A DNA stretch of 64,000 bases from Gammaproteobacteria bacterium HGW-Gammaproteobacteria-15 (GTDB lineage: Bacteria; Pseudomonadota; Gammaproteobacteria; Enterobacterales; Alteromonadaceae): the NCBI GenBank assembly GCA_002840125.1, contig PGZF01000001.1:1431237-1495236 (forward strand), in the 5' to 3' direction. Position numbers and translations under genes: made by a program. Within the stretch, counting starts at the first letter, position 1. Every line of letters begins with the position of its first letter. This document shows positions 58,501 to 64,000 of this stretch, in pieces. A model generated the notes under the pieces. That model did not search any database. It was given only the letters and a program-made list of their open reading frames with translations, and was not told where the DNA came from.

Positions 58501-61500
58501 GTCATACAAACGGACAAACTCTTCTGCCAGCAAGCCCATCGACCAGCCATCGGCAACGATATGGTGTACTGTCATCAGCAAAAAATGCTCGTCATCAGCT
58601 ATTTTCAGCAGTTTTACCCTGAGCATCAGGTCATGCTGCAAATCAAAGGCCGTATTCGCCTCAGCCAACGCAAGCTGTTGTTGCTGTTGTTGCCGCTGCA
58701 CCTCAGGCAGGCTGGTTAAATCCGTTACCGCCAAGACAAAATCAGCATCTGGCTGGAGCAATTGCAGTGGTACGCCATCCTGCTCGATAAAGCGGGTGCG
58801 CAACGTGGCATGGCGGGCAAAAATGGTGCTGAATACCTTTTGCAGACAGTTATAGTCCAGCGCACCGCGTAGCTGATACGACATCGGAATATTATAGTTA
58901 CCACTGTCACCATCCAACTGATGCATAAACCACATCCGCTGCTGGGCGTAGGATAAAACCGCCTTATTATCCGGGTGCTGCAGTGCTCGCAGCACCGCTT
59001 GCTGCTGTGCAGGTTGCGTCTGTTCAATTGCGATAGCGAGCAAGGCCACTGTATTGGCTTCAAAGATGGTTTTAACTGTCAGTTCTGTAGCAAACTCGGC
59101 AAAAATCGCATTAACCAAACGGGTCGCCAATAAGGAGTGACCACCAATACGAAAGAAATTATCGTCCCGGCCCACTTGCTCCAGGCGCAGCAACCGCGCC
59201 CATATCGTCGCCAGCCGCTGCTCTGTATCCCCCTGCGGAGCCTGATAGGCGCGGCTTTGCTGCCAATTCACCTCTGGCAACTGGTGGCGGTCCACTTTAC
59301 CGTTTGGTCGTAAGGCAAACTGGGCCATACAGTGGTAATACACCGGCTGCATATAGTCGGGCAGTTGCTGTGATAACTGCTGGCGTAACCGCGCGATCAA
59401 CTGTTCCTGCTCGGTACTGTCGGTTAACAGATAAGCGATAAGCTGTTTATCCTCAGCGCCGCCAACCACTTTTGCCACCGCATTGCGTACGTCATCGTCC
59501 TGCAGTAATTGCGCTTCAATTTCGCCCAGCTCAATGCGGTAGCCGCGGATTTTTATTTGATCATCCATTCGGCCCAGACAGTGCAACTGTCCCTGCCAAT
59601 CGAACCGACCCAAGTCACCGGTACGGTATACCCGGCCCACCGGCGTCTGGATAAACTTTTCTGCCGTTTGCTCCGGCTGTGCCAGATAACCCAGCGCCAG
59701 ATTGCTGCCGCTGACCACAATTTCACCTATAGCCCCATCAGCCACCGGTTGTTGTTGTTGATCCAATAACAGCAGCTGAGTATTGCTGATGGCCTGTCCT
59801 ATGGGGACATACATGCTGGCAGCGGTGCCACGGCGGCTGACATTGTAATAACTGATGTCTGACATAACTTCAGTAGAGCCGTACAAGTTAATCAGCTCTG
59901 CCGGTGCCAAATCGGCAATGGCCTGGCTGGCCAGTGAAGCCGGCAGCGGCTCACCACTGACAAACCAGTAACGCAGTGCGTTCAGCGACAGGCCTTTTTG
60001 TTGTTGATACTCCAGCATACTGCGCAGTAATGATGGCGCCGTAACCAGGCGGGAGATCTGCTGTTGTTGCAAACGGGCAAAGAGTGCTGCCGGCTCTTTT
60101 ACGTCAGCACGGTCAATCAGGTGCAGGGTCTGGCCAGACAACAGCGGCAACCACAGCTCCCACACGGCACGGGTAAACGCCATAGAAGTAATGTGACAAC
60201 ACTGTTCGTCCTGACCAAACGGGTATTCTGCGCTCATCCACAACACACGGTTAAGAGTAGCAACATGCGTACCCGCAACCCCCTTGGGCTGGCCGGTTGA
60301 ACCCGAAGTAAAAATAACATGTGCCGCGCTATCTGCAGTGATACGGCTGTAATCCGGCATTTGGGTGTCGCACTGCGTCACAGCCTGGATAAAATCGGCG
60401 TTATCAGTAATTAATTGCGGCACTTGCGCCGGCCACTGGTAGGCCGTGGCCAGTGCTGAGCTGCTCAGCACCAAACTGACATCAGCCGCCTGCGCCATAT
60501 AGTTAACGCGGGCCGCCGGTAATTCTGTCGACAACGGCACGTAGGCAGCACCACATTTCACCACAGCCAGAATAGCCACTACGCGCTGCAGATCACGCGG
60601 CATCGCTATTGCCACCCGGCAACCCGCGCTTAGCGCATAATATTGCTGCAGGTATGCTGCCCACTGGTTACTTAGCTGCTCAAGCGCCGCGTAGCTCATT
60701 TTCTGATCACCGTGTTGCAAGGCGGTGCGCTGGGCGTTCTGCCGGGCAATAACACTGAATAACGCCGGTATTGACGATGCCGCTAACGGTTGCCCCGCTT
60801 CAGGCTGTGGCCAGGAGGTACCCCAACTGTGAGACAGCACCGGCGTTTCCGGCGCTTGCTGCACCTGGTTCAGTAAATAACCAAACTGGGTGGCTGCCAG
60901 CTGGATCGACGAAACTTCAAACAAATTCGCATCATATACCCAGTTTAAAATCAGCTCACCGCTACTGTCATCGGCGTACAGGGTAAGGTCGTACTTATTT
61001 TGCACTTCGCCCAGGCTGAGCATTTCTACCTCAGTTTGATACAAACTGAACGGTTGTTGCTCATTATTGTTGTAGTTCAGCATGATCTGAAACAGCGGCG
61101 TATGGGTCAGGCTGCGCTGTGGATTCAACATTTCTACCAGCTTTTCAAATGGCATGGCGGCATGCTGATGCGCATCAAGTTGCACCGCTTTAACCTGCTG
61201 CAGTAGCTGCACCAGGCTTGGGTTGGCAGACAAATCAAGCCGCAGCACCAGCGTATTAAGAAACACGCCCATTAACCGGCTTAATTCCGGCTGGTTGCGT
61301 TGTGCCAACGGTGTACCTATTACCACATCGCTGTCGTTGCCAAGCCGCGCCAGCAATACACTGAATACGGCATGCAACAGCATAAAATCAGATACCTGGT
61401 ATCGTCTGGCCAGTTGCTTTAATAAGCGCAGTTCCGCCGCAGGGATCACCTGTGACCAGACACCACCCCGGTAGTTATGTTGCGCCGAGCGGGGCCTGTC

Positions 61501-64000
61501 CAGCGGCAAACTGTGTACCGCAGGAATACCCTGCAGCTGCTGACGCCAATACTGCTGCGTCTGTTGCAGTTGCACGGTTGCATTACGCCGTTGCCAGCTG
61601 GCATAGTCGCGGTACTGCACTTGGTAAGGCTCAAGTGTTAGCATTTGTTGCTGACAAGCTGCCTGATAAAGTTGCTGCAAGTCCTGCAGGAAAATACCCA
61701 GCGACGCGCCGTCAGTCGCAATATGGTGCATACACAGCAACAACACATGATCGGTTGCCCCAAGCGATAACACCTCTGCACGCAGTAATATATCTGTATC
61801 TAACGCAAAGGGCTTAGCCGCCAGTTGATCGATGGCATGCGTAATTGCCTGGGCGTGATCTGGCGCCAACTCAGTGTAGTCGCGCAGCACCAGGGCAATA
61901 GTTTTGCCCGGCATTACTTGCTGCCAGACCTGGCCGTCTTGTTCCAGGTAGCGGGTGCGCAATGACTGGTGCCGTTGCAGTAAGGTGTCAAGTGCCTGCT
62001 GCAAAGCTGTCAGTTGCAACGGGCCGCGAATACGCATTGCCAGCGGCATATTGTACTGACTGGCCTGCGGCGACATTTGCTGCATAAACCACAGACGTTC
62101 CTGAGCAAAGGACAGCTCAACCAACTGCTGCTCTTCGGTACAGACGGTCAGAGCGGGTAGCGCAGTTTCTGGCTGGCGTTGGCCAATGACACGCGCCAAT
62201 TGCCTGATACTGTCATGCTCAAACACTGTGCGCAGTGCCAGTTCAATGCCCAAGGCACGCTGGATCAGCATCAGCAACCGGGTGGCCAGTAACGAATGCC
62301 CACCCAGGGCAAAAAAGCTGCTGTCCACACTAATCTGCTCTGGTGGTAGTTTTAGCAACTCTGCCCATAGTCGTTGCAATTGCAGCTCAATATCACCTTC
62401 TGCGGCGACAGTGTCGGTGCTGTGTTGGGTAAACTGTGGCGATGGTAACGCACGTTTATCGACTTTGCCGTTAGCGGTTAAGGGTAATGCTGATATCGGC
62501 ATCAACACCGCTGGGATCATATAAGCCGGTAACAAGGTTTTTAGCTGCGAGCGCAGGTTGCTGGCAGAGTCGGTCTGCCACTCAGTTCCGGCAGCCAGCA
62601 CCAGATAGGCCACAAGTTGTTGATGTTGAGCGGCATCCGGCAGGCAAATAACACAGGCTTGCTCCACTTGGGGGAGTTGGTTTAGCGCGACAGTGACATC
62701 AGACAGCTCAACGCGGAAACCGCGGACTTTCACCTGGTCGTCACTACGCCCGAAATACTGCAATTTATTGTCGCCACGCCAACGCACTAAATCGCCTGTT
62801 TTATAAAATATGCCGGCATGGCCATCAAGACGGACAAAACGTTCGGCACTCAACTGGGGCAAGTTAAGATAACCACGCGCCACACCTGGCCCGGCGACAT
62901 AGAGTTCGCCTACAGCCCCACGCGGCACCAGTTGCTGGCGTTCATCCAGGATCAGACAGTGGCTCTGGCCAACCGGCAAACCGATGGCGGCGTATTGGCC
63001 AACTTGCAGTTGGCTGACGTGCTCTACCGTAACCACATGCGTTTCGGTCGGACCATAATGGTTCCATAACTGACAGTTGGCATGTTGCTGCATAAACAGA
63101 CTGATCGGCTCAGTGATAAACAAGGCTTCACCGGCAACGATAACCTGTTGCAGCGCCGGTAACGGCAACTGCTGACTGAGCGCCTGCTCAGCCAATAGCG
63201 AAAATACCGCGGGCGGGCAAAACAGCCTTTGAATATCCAGCTGTTGTACCAATTGCGCCAGCTGCACCAAATCATTTTTCTGCTCAGAACTGATCAATTG
63301 TAAACAACTGCCGGTCGCCCAGGCGGTTACCAGCTCCTGCGCCGAGACATCAAAAGTCAGCGGGGTAAATTGCAGGGTATTCAACACCTCAGCCTGGCCC
63401 AATTCTTTTTGCGCCTCGACCAGATGCAATAAAGTGCCTTGCGTTTGACAGACACCTTTGGGCTGACCGGTAGTCCCTGAGGTATACAGAATATAAGCCA
63501 AATCTGTTGTGGCAATCTCTCGGCTCAGCTGTGGCGGTGTCGACTGCTCGATAGCAAGTTGCGCCTGTACGGCGCTATCGTCCAGGAACTGGATGGCCAT
63601 ATCCGGACGGAAGTTCTGGCTAAACCGCTGCTCAGTGAGCAGGAGTGCCGGCTGCGCATCCTGCAGGATGAACGCCAGCCGCTCTGCCGGTAATTCAGCA
63701 TCTAGCGGTAAGTACACCGCCCCCAGGTTTAACACGGCCAGTACTGCCAGGATCTGGCTGATACTGCGATCCAGGCATAAGGCAACAATATCACCTTGTA
63801 GCACGCCCTGCTGTGTCAGCCAATGCGCATAGCGGTTCGCGCCTTGTTCCAATTCACGGTAGGTCAGTTGCTCAGCGCCCATCCGCACGGCAATGTGATC
63901 AGGCCGCAGCCGGACCTGTTGCCGTACCAAAGCGGCAATATCTGCAGTCACGTCCGTCGGCATGCCCTGCGCAAGTTGCAACAATTGCTGTTGTTGCGCG
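49501..64000 (-). CDS. Multimodular nonribosomal peptide synthetase, 3' part
   Basis: At least 4832 residues; the frame is open at the window edge (the reading continues ...QQQQLLQLAQG), so the first C domain or other N-terminal parts lie outside. Domains in order with approximate positions: A1 63950-62450, T1 62400-62200, C2 62140-60800, A2 60790-59290, T2 59240-59050, C3 58960-57680, A3 57600-56100, T3 56060-55860, C4 55790-54490, A4 54430-52930, T4 52880-52690, C5 52620-51340, A5 51260-49790, T5 49760-49560. All C domains have HHIxxDG and SxAQ.R.WF or similar, suggesting LCL type. All T domains have GGHSLLA. No E, MT or TE domain. Specificity residues by eye: A1 DVQFIAHVV (Pro), A2 TRWVFSLSD, A3 DVQFVAHVT (Pro-like), A4 DGPKMGHIG (acidic?), A5 DGFLLGAVM (hydrophobic?). 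Confidence 0.95.
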   Translation of the reverse strand, partial: AQQQQLLQLAQGMPTDVTADIAALVRQQVRLRPDHIAVRMGAEQLTYRELEQGANRYAHWLTQQGVLQGDIVALCLDRSISQILAVLAVLNLGAVYLPLDAELPAERLAFILQDAQPALLLTEQRFSQNFRPDMAIQFLDDSAVQAQLAIEQSTPPQLSREIATTDLAYILYTSGTTGQPKGVCQTQGTLLHLVEAQKELGQAEVLNTLQFTPLTFDVSAQELVTAWATGSCLQLISSEQKNDLVQLAQLVQQLDIQRLFCPPAVFSLLAEQALSQQLPLPALQQVIVAGEALFITEPISLFMQQHANCQLWNHYGPTETHVVTVEHVSQLQVGQYAAIGLPVGQSHCLILDERQQLVPRGAVGELYVAGPGVARGYLNLPQLSAERFVRLDGHAGIFYKTGDLVRWRGDNKLQYFGRSDDQVKVRGFRVELSDVTVALNQLPQVEQACVICLPDAAQHQQLVAYLVLAAGTEWQTDSASNLRSQLKTLLPAYMIPAVLMPISALPLTANGKVDKRALPSPQFTQHSTDTVAAEGDIELQLQRLWAELLKLPPEQISVDSSFFALGGHSLLATRLLMLIQRALGIELALRTVFEHDSIRQLARVIGQRQPETALPALTVCTEEQQLVELSFAQERLWFMQQMSPQASQYNMPLAMRIRGPLQLTALQQALDTLLQRHQSLRTRYLEQDGQVWQQVMPGKTIALVLRDYTELAPDHAQAITHAIDQLAAKPFALDTDILLRAEVLSLGATDHVLLLCMHHIATDGASLGIFLQDLQQLYQAACQQQMLTLEPYQVQYRDYASWQRRNATVQLQQTQQYWRQQLQGIPAVHSLPLDRPRSAQHNYRGGVWSQVIPAAELRLLKQLARRYQVSDFMLLHAVFSVLLARLGNDSDVVIGTPLAQRNQPELSRLMGVFLNTLVLRLDLSANPSLVQLLQQVKAVQLDAHQHAAMPFEKLVEMLNPQRSLTHTPLFQIMLNYNNNEQQPFSLYQTEVEMLSLGEVQNKYDLTLYADDSSGELILNWVYDANLFEVSSIQLAATQFGYLLNQVQQAPETPVLSHSWGTSWPQPEAGQPLAASSIPALFSVIARQNAQRTALQHGDQKMSYAALEQLSNQWAAYLQQYYALSAGCRVAIAMPRDLQRVVAILAVVKCGAAYVPLSTELPAARVNYMAQAADVSLVLSSSALATAYQWPAQVPQLITDNADFIQAVTQCDTQMPDYSRITADSAAHVIFTSGSTGQPKGVAGTHVATLNRVLWMSAEYPFGQDEQCCHITSMAFTRAVWELWLPLLSGQTLHLIDRADVKEPAALFARLQQQQISRLVTAPSLLRSMLEYQQQKGLSLNALRYWFVSGEPLPASLASQAIADLAPAELINLYGSTEVMSDISYYNVSRRGTAASMYVPIGQAISNTQLLLLDQQQQPVADGAIGEIVVSGSNLALGYLAQPEQTAEKFIQTPVGRVYRTGDLGRFDWQGQLHCLGRMDDQIKIRGYRIELGEIEAQLLQDDDVRNAVAKVVGGAEDKQLIAYLLTDSTEQEQLIARLRQQLSQQLPDYMQPVYYHCMAQFALRPNGKVDRHQLPEVNWQQSRAYQAPQGDTEQRLATIWARLLRLEQVGRDDNFFRIGGHSLLATRLVNAIFAEFATELTVKTIFEANTVALLAIAIEQTQPAQQQAVLRALQHPDNKAVLSYAQQRMWFMHQLDGDSGNYNIPMSYQLRGALDYNCLQKVFSTIFARHATLRTRFIEQDGVPLQLLQPDADFVLAVTDLTSLPEVQRQQQQQQLALAEANTAFDLQHDLMLRVKLLKIADDEHFLLMTVHHIVADGWSMGLLAEEFVRLYDAFSQGMDNPLAALPVQYADFAVWQREWLAGDMLQQQVNFWRQALTGAPAVHNLPLDNARPVSQTYNGAWLDANLDLTTTEQLKQLAQQHDVTLFMLLQTAFAVLVSRLSNETDIVMGSPVANRRRDELNHLVGFFVNTLVLRNDFAADPTFSSALVQARQTHLNAQSNQDVPFELLVEQLNPQRSMSYSPLFQLMFVLHNNQQVEADSQQLDIEAQRSRAALAKFDLTLIATETDTGLQFNWEYNTDLFAGQSITRFSRCFMHLLHSIIDNPACAVSRLALASDVLVEQAPSALPAGIDSISQWIEQQVRRTPTATALIAGQQQYSYLELDQLSNQLARWLRQQGVSPADHVGVMLPRSAEVVLVFVALLKLGAVYTPLDAKAPVERLQQIIDNAGIKRLLTTAELQRPELSLPDISNVQRLSFSISQLQAFASGALDDVGHSAEQAAYLIHTSGSTGTPKGVLVPHRTLLALLAHQQQGAARLATAMPTLMFSSLQFDVSVQEMVTALTTGSALVLADEESRLDMPRLISLLQQHHIGRIFMPYAVLQVLAHAVLSSNSQLRDLQVLVTAGEQLRITPEIRQLFQQQPQAWLVNHYGPSETHVTTECVLSSPANDWPLLPPIGAAVAGTSICVLDQHQQPVPPGAVGELYLGGDCLAIGYVGAAELTAERFVQLQLNGRTARWYRSGDLVRLNHQGQYDYLGRADQQLKIRGFRVEPGEIEHCILSYPQISDATVLLQSSAHGKHLVAYFVSAAAEAVDPMLLQQHLAGKLPDYMWPKGWMQLSAIPLTGNGKVNKAALPAIVWHTEIEGEQAQSDTEIELAQLWQSLLPGAVVLRHSDFFALGGHSLLAMRLVTAVRTQFTVEFSIRQVFEAPVLSAMAQLITKGRHLSNHALSATTAVGDKVALSFSQQRLWFIDQLEQGSANYNVPARYQFDGELDVDALDQALQLLVARHHTLRTVFRDDGDGPYQQVLSDAEFSLSQLDLSALPEAEQQSALEQWLARDTATPFTLSSALMLRGCVIRLAPQRHILSLCLHHIACDGWSFGILERELAQSYNALASGQAVQLSALSVQYSDFARWQSEQLQGEAFMRLTQYWHKQLQGLPQVHNLPLDKPRPAVQRFRGSRVNLVLDAAMLNEVTQLAQQQQSSLFMLLHTAFALVLSRYSNETDIVIGTPVAGRTVKEVEPLIGFFVNTLVLRHQLDWQRSFTEQLSHSRDMVLNAFEHQELPFELLVEQLQPERSLSYSPVFQVLFTLQNNEQTDVEFSGLSVSGVAQSRDSAKFDLKLSAVEFDGELHLSFEYNTDLFLRQSIERLAGSYQQLLSQLVAQPQLSLAGYDLLTAQDRSLLSQWNATGHEFGPALVNTLLDEAMAAVPTALAVHSREGQLSYQQLTARVDQLAALLLKRGVVANDVVAICLEKSIDLVVSMLAVLRAGAAYLPVDVTYPDERLHYVLSDSGAVLVLGHQAMAQRLPEGVAQVALDTAEVQAELAGLTGLSAMSWPQVSAAQLAYVIYTSGSTGQPKGVAITHGNLSNYLQHAKAHYYDASLAGAILLSSFSFDGTIPNLYLPLLTGGCLYIADEGNLYRSAALHLSGSKRLYIKVTPTQMQALLAELEGPVSAAHSLMLGGEEFKTSLYQQMCEQMPAAKIFNHYGPTETTIGCSVNPLSEPPQGSSIAIGKPISNTRFYVLDSTQQLSPVGAIGELYVAGAGVAAGYLNRAEQTAERFSAEWGHAQTGSRMYRTGDLVRWLSDGSLLFLGRGDHQVKLRGYRIELGELEAALLQLDGVAQAVAAVKEDRAGSQVLVAYIVPATGCAGRVEVLQRQLVSALPQYLLPQHIIEVEQFALSVSGKVDRKALPLPELTAAEDYAAPQTPMEQALAQIWCQVLKLDKVSRQAQFFALGGHSLLAMRLIAAIRQQLALELPVRLVFEAPVLSEMAQRLSEAQGSTLGSIIPAEDYQQLQPVSYAQQRILFVSHLENAPALYNMPYCYALEGQLNLTLLHEAAVHIIERHHSLRTCFVETAQGQMQQLMSSDGFSLELTDLSMHSGEAQVEAANGWLKQASQYHFNLQQDVLCRLYVAKLADDKHLLLVLMHHIASDGWSMGLWLRELINAYRQRYAGHELAPAALAIQYSDYARWQRQQLAEQEFDRQLGYWQQQLAGAPQRHNLPTDKVRPAVQSLRGHFIGSEVSLDVLTQLQHIGQAHSATLFMTLQSAFAALLGSWSNEQDIVMGTVVANRTQQQTEALIGFFVNTLVLRTDLSDDPSFSELLQRNRGMHLAAQSNQDVPFELVVEALKPERSLAHSPLFQVLFVLQNNEQVALELPELAITPYQRDRQSSVKFDLTLTAITDVDGLYFSWGYCTDLFSERSIRIVADAFMQLLEQIAARPTQRLSQYTLSAPGQSKMLPAAPAERLEQGFAHWVERTPEQEALCYGEQRLSYRELDKRASRLAGYLAARGVKRQDKVAVVSDRSVELISALLALLKLGAVYVPVAANYPPARISYILQDAGVSHVLCQRSAQLQGVDCAAASTELSTLDDSGYHWSADTAETGGHADELAYLIYTSGTTGKPKGVAVSHQAIMRLLRHNQSLFGFMPGSRSAQLLSMAFDGAVFEIWGPLVNGGALVLYPDSFIDASALGELINREQISTALMTPALFEQWVKQGEGIANNALRHVLVGGDVFPNQAAAVLYQHNSQVQLVNAYGPTENSVMTTCYAVPRGFDVTQRLPIGQAVWGTGLSVRNRAGAVLPAGFIGELCISGCGLAQGYHNNAEADTAFMHDVDSDERYYRSGDLVRQREDGEYVFYGRLDEQIKFRGFRIELEEISRVLMAHPAVSDAVVLVVGQKQEEQQLVAYLVLADERAVSAVFAAAAGQLPAYMMPSRYAVLTELPLTANGKLDKKALQGLSTEAVQSNDYIPPATETEQQLAALWCEVLQLQQVSTNSDFFALGGHSLLAMRLVTELNSRMGLELSVRVLFEYSNMQKLAVYIDEHATPVVESGWL

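Noticed and set aside
55860-62300. Repeated segments within the NRPS as a tandem repeat element
   Set aside because: The periodicity of about 3.1 kb reflects C-A-T modules, whose similarity is explained by domain homology.

Overview
The window looks like a chromosome segment of a marine or aquatic gammaproteobacterium of the Rheinheimera / Arsukibacterium / Alishewanella type (Alteromonadales or Chromatiales). This placement is inferred from gene content and order: a two-piece-free tmRNA tagged ANDETYAIAA, a ribF-ileS-lspA-fkpB-ispH operon, AlgZ/AlgR-linked minor pilins, a ZrgA-type metal cluster and a PEP-CTERM-associated acyltransferase. Apart from one small AT-rich island, base and codon use are even throughout.

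Layout. 1-727: end of smpB, then ssrA (tmRNA) and its terminator. 688-2896: a 2.2 kb integrative remnant in the 3' end of ssrA. It is bounded by a 65-bp direct repeat and carries an orphan VapB-like antitoxin, a decayed tyrosine integrase and a three-gene hicA-hicB-secB-like operon, which is most likely a toxin-antitoxin-chaperone (TAC) module. 3.1-7.6 kb: envelope lipid genes (AsmA-like protein, MlaA, an RND/MMPL transporter). 7.6-8.6 kb: the divergent pair ohr/ohrR. 8.9-14.6 kb: an exosortase-associated acyltransferase, a YdjM-like hydrolase, a DUF1543 protein, an Hpt-REC-REC-GGDEF protein and a GAF histidine kinase. 14.6-17.9 kb: a metal-transport cluster with an ABC permease and ATPase, a DUF3299 protein and the His-rich ZrgA. 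18-21.8 kb: an iron-sulfur photolyase, an M28 peptidase, a PII protein and nadE.

21.9-34 kb holds two type IV minor-pilin clusters in tandem. The distal one (25.8-32.2 kb) is complete, fimT-pilV-pilW-pilX-pilY1-pilE with a 1144-residue PilY1. The other (21.9-25.7 kb) has the same gene order, but its PilY1 is replaced by a 358-residue protein that lacks the von Willebrand domain. An AlgZ/AlgR-like two-component pair sits directly upstream. 34.1-41.9 kb is housekeeping: ispH, fkpB, lspA, ileS, ribF, murJ, rpsT. 41.9-47.1 kb is mixed: an ArsR regulator with the cysteine spacing of persulfide sensors, a second M28 peptidase, small membrane proteins, smrA, a 39-codon ORF, a GNAT enzyme and ghrA.

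47.2-64 kb is the edge of a secondary-metabolite cluster: an SGNH-like secreted protein translationally coupled to a 4'-phosphopantetheinyl transferase, a stand-alone thioesterase, and at least 14.5 kb of one nonribosomal peptide synthetase gene on the minus strand. The visible NRPS part is A-T followed by four C-A-T modules. It has no epimerase and no C-terminal thioesterase, and its 5' end lies beyond the window. The transferase would arm the carrier domains. The thioesterase would edit or release the chain. Specificity residues suggest Pro for modules 1 and 3 of the visible part and an unusual beta-alanine-clade domain for module 2.

No rRNA, tRNA, CRISPR array or intact insertion sequence was seen.
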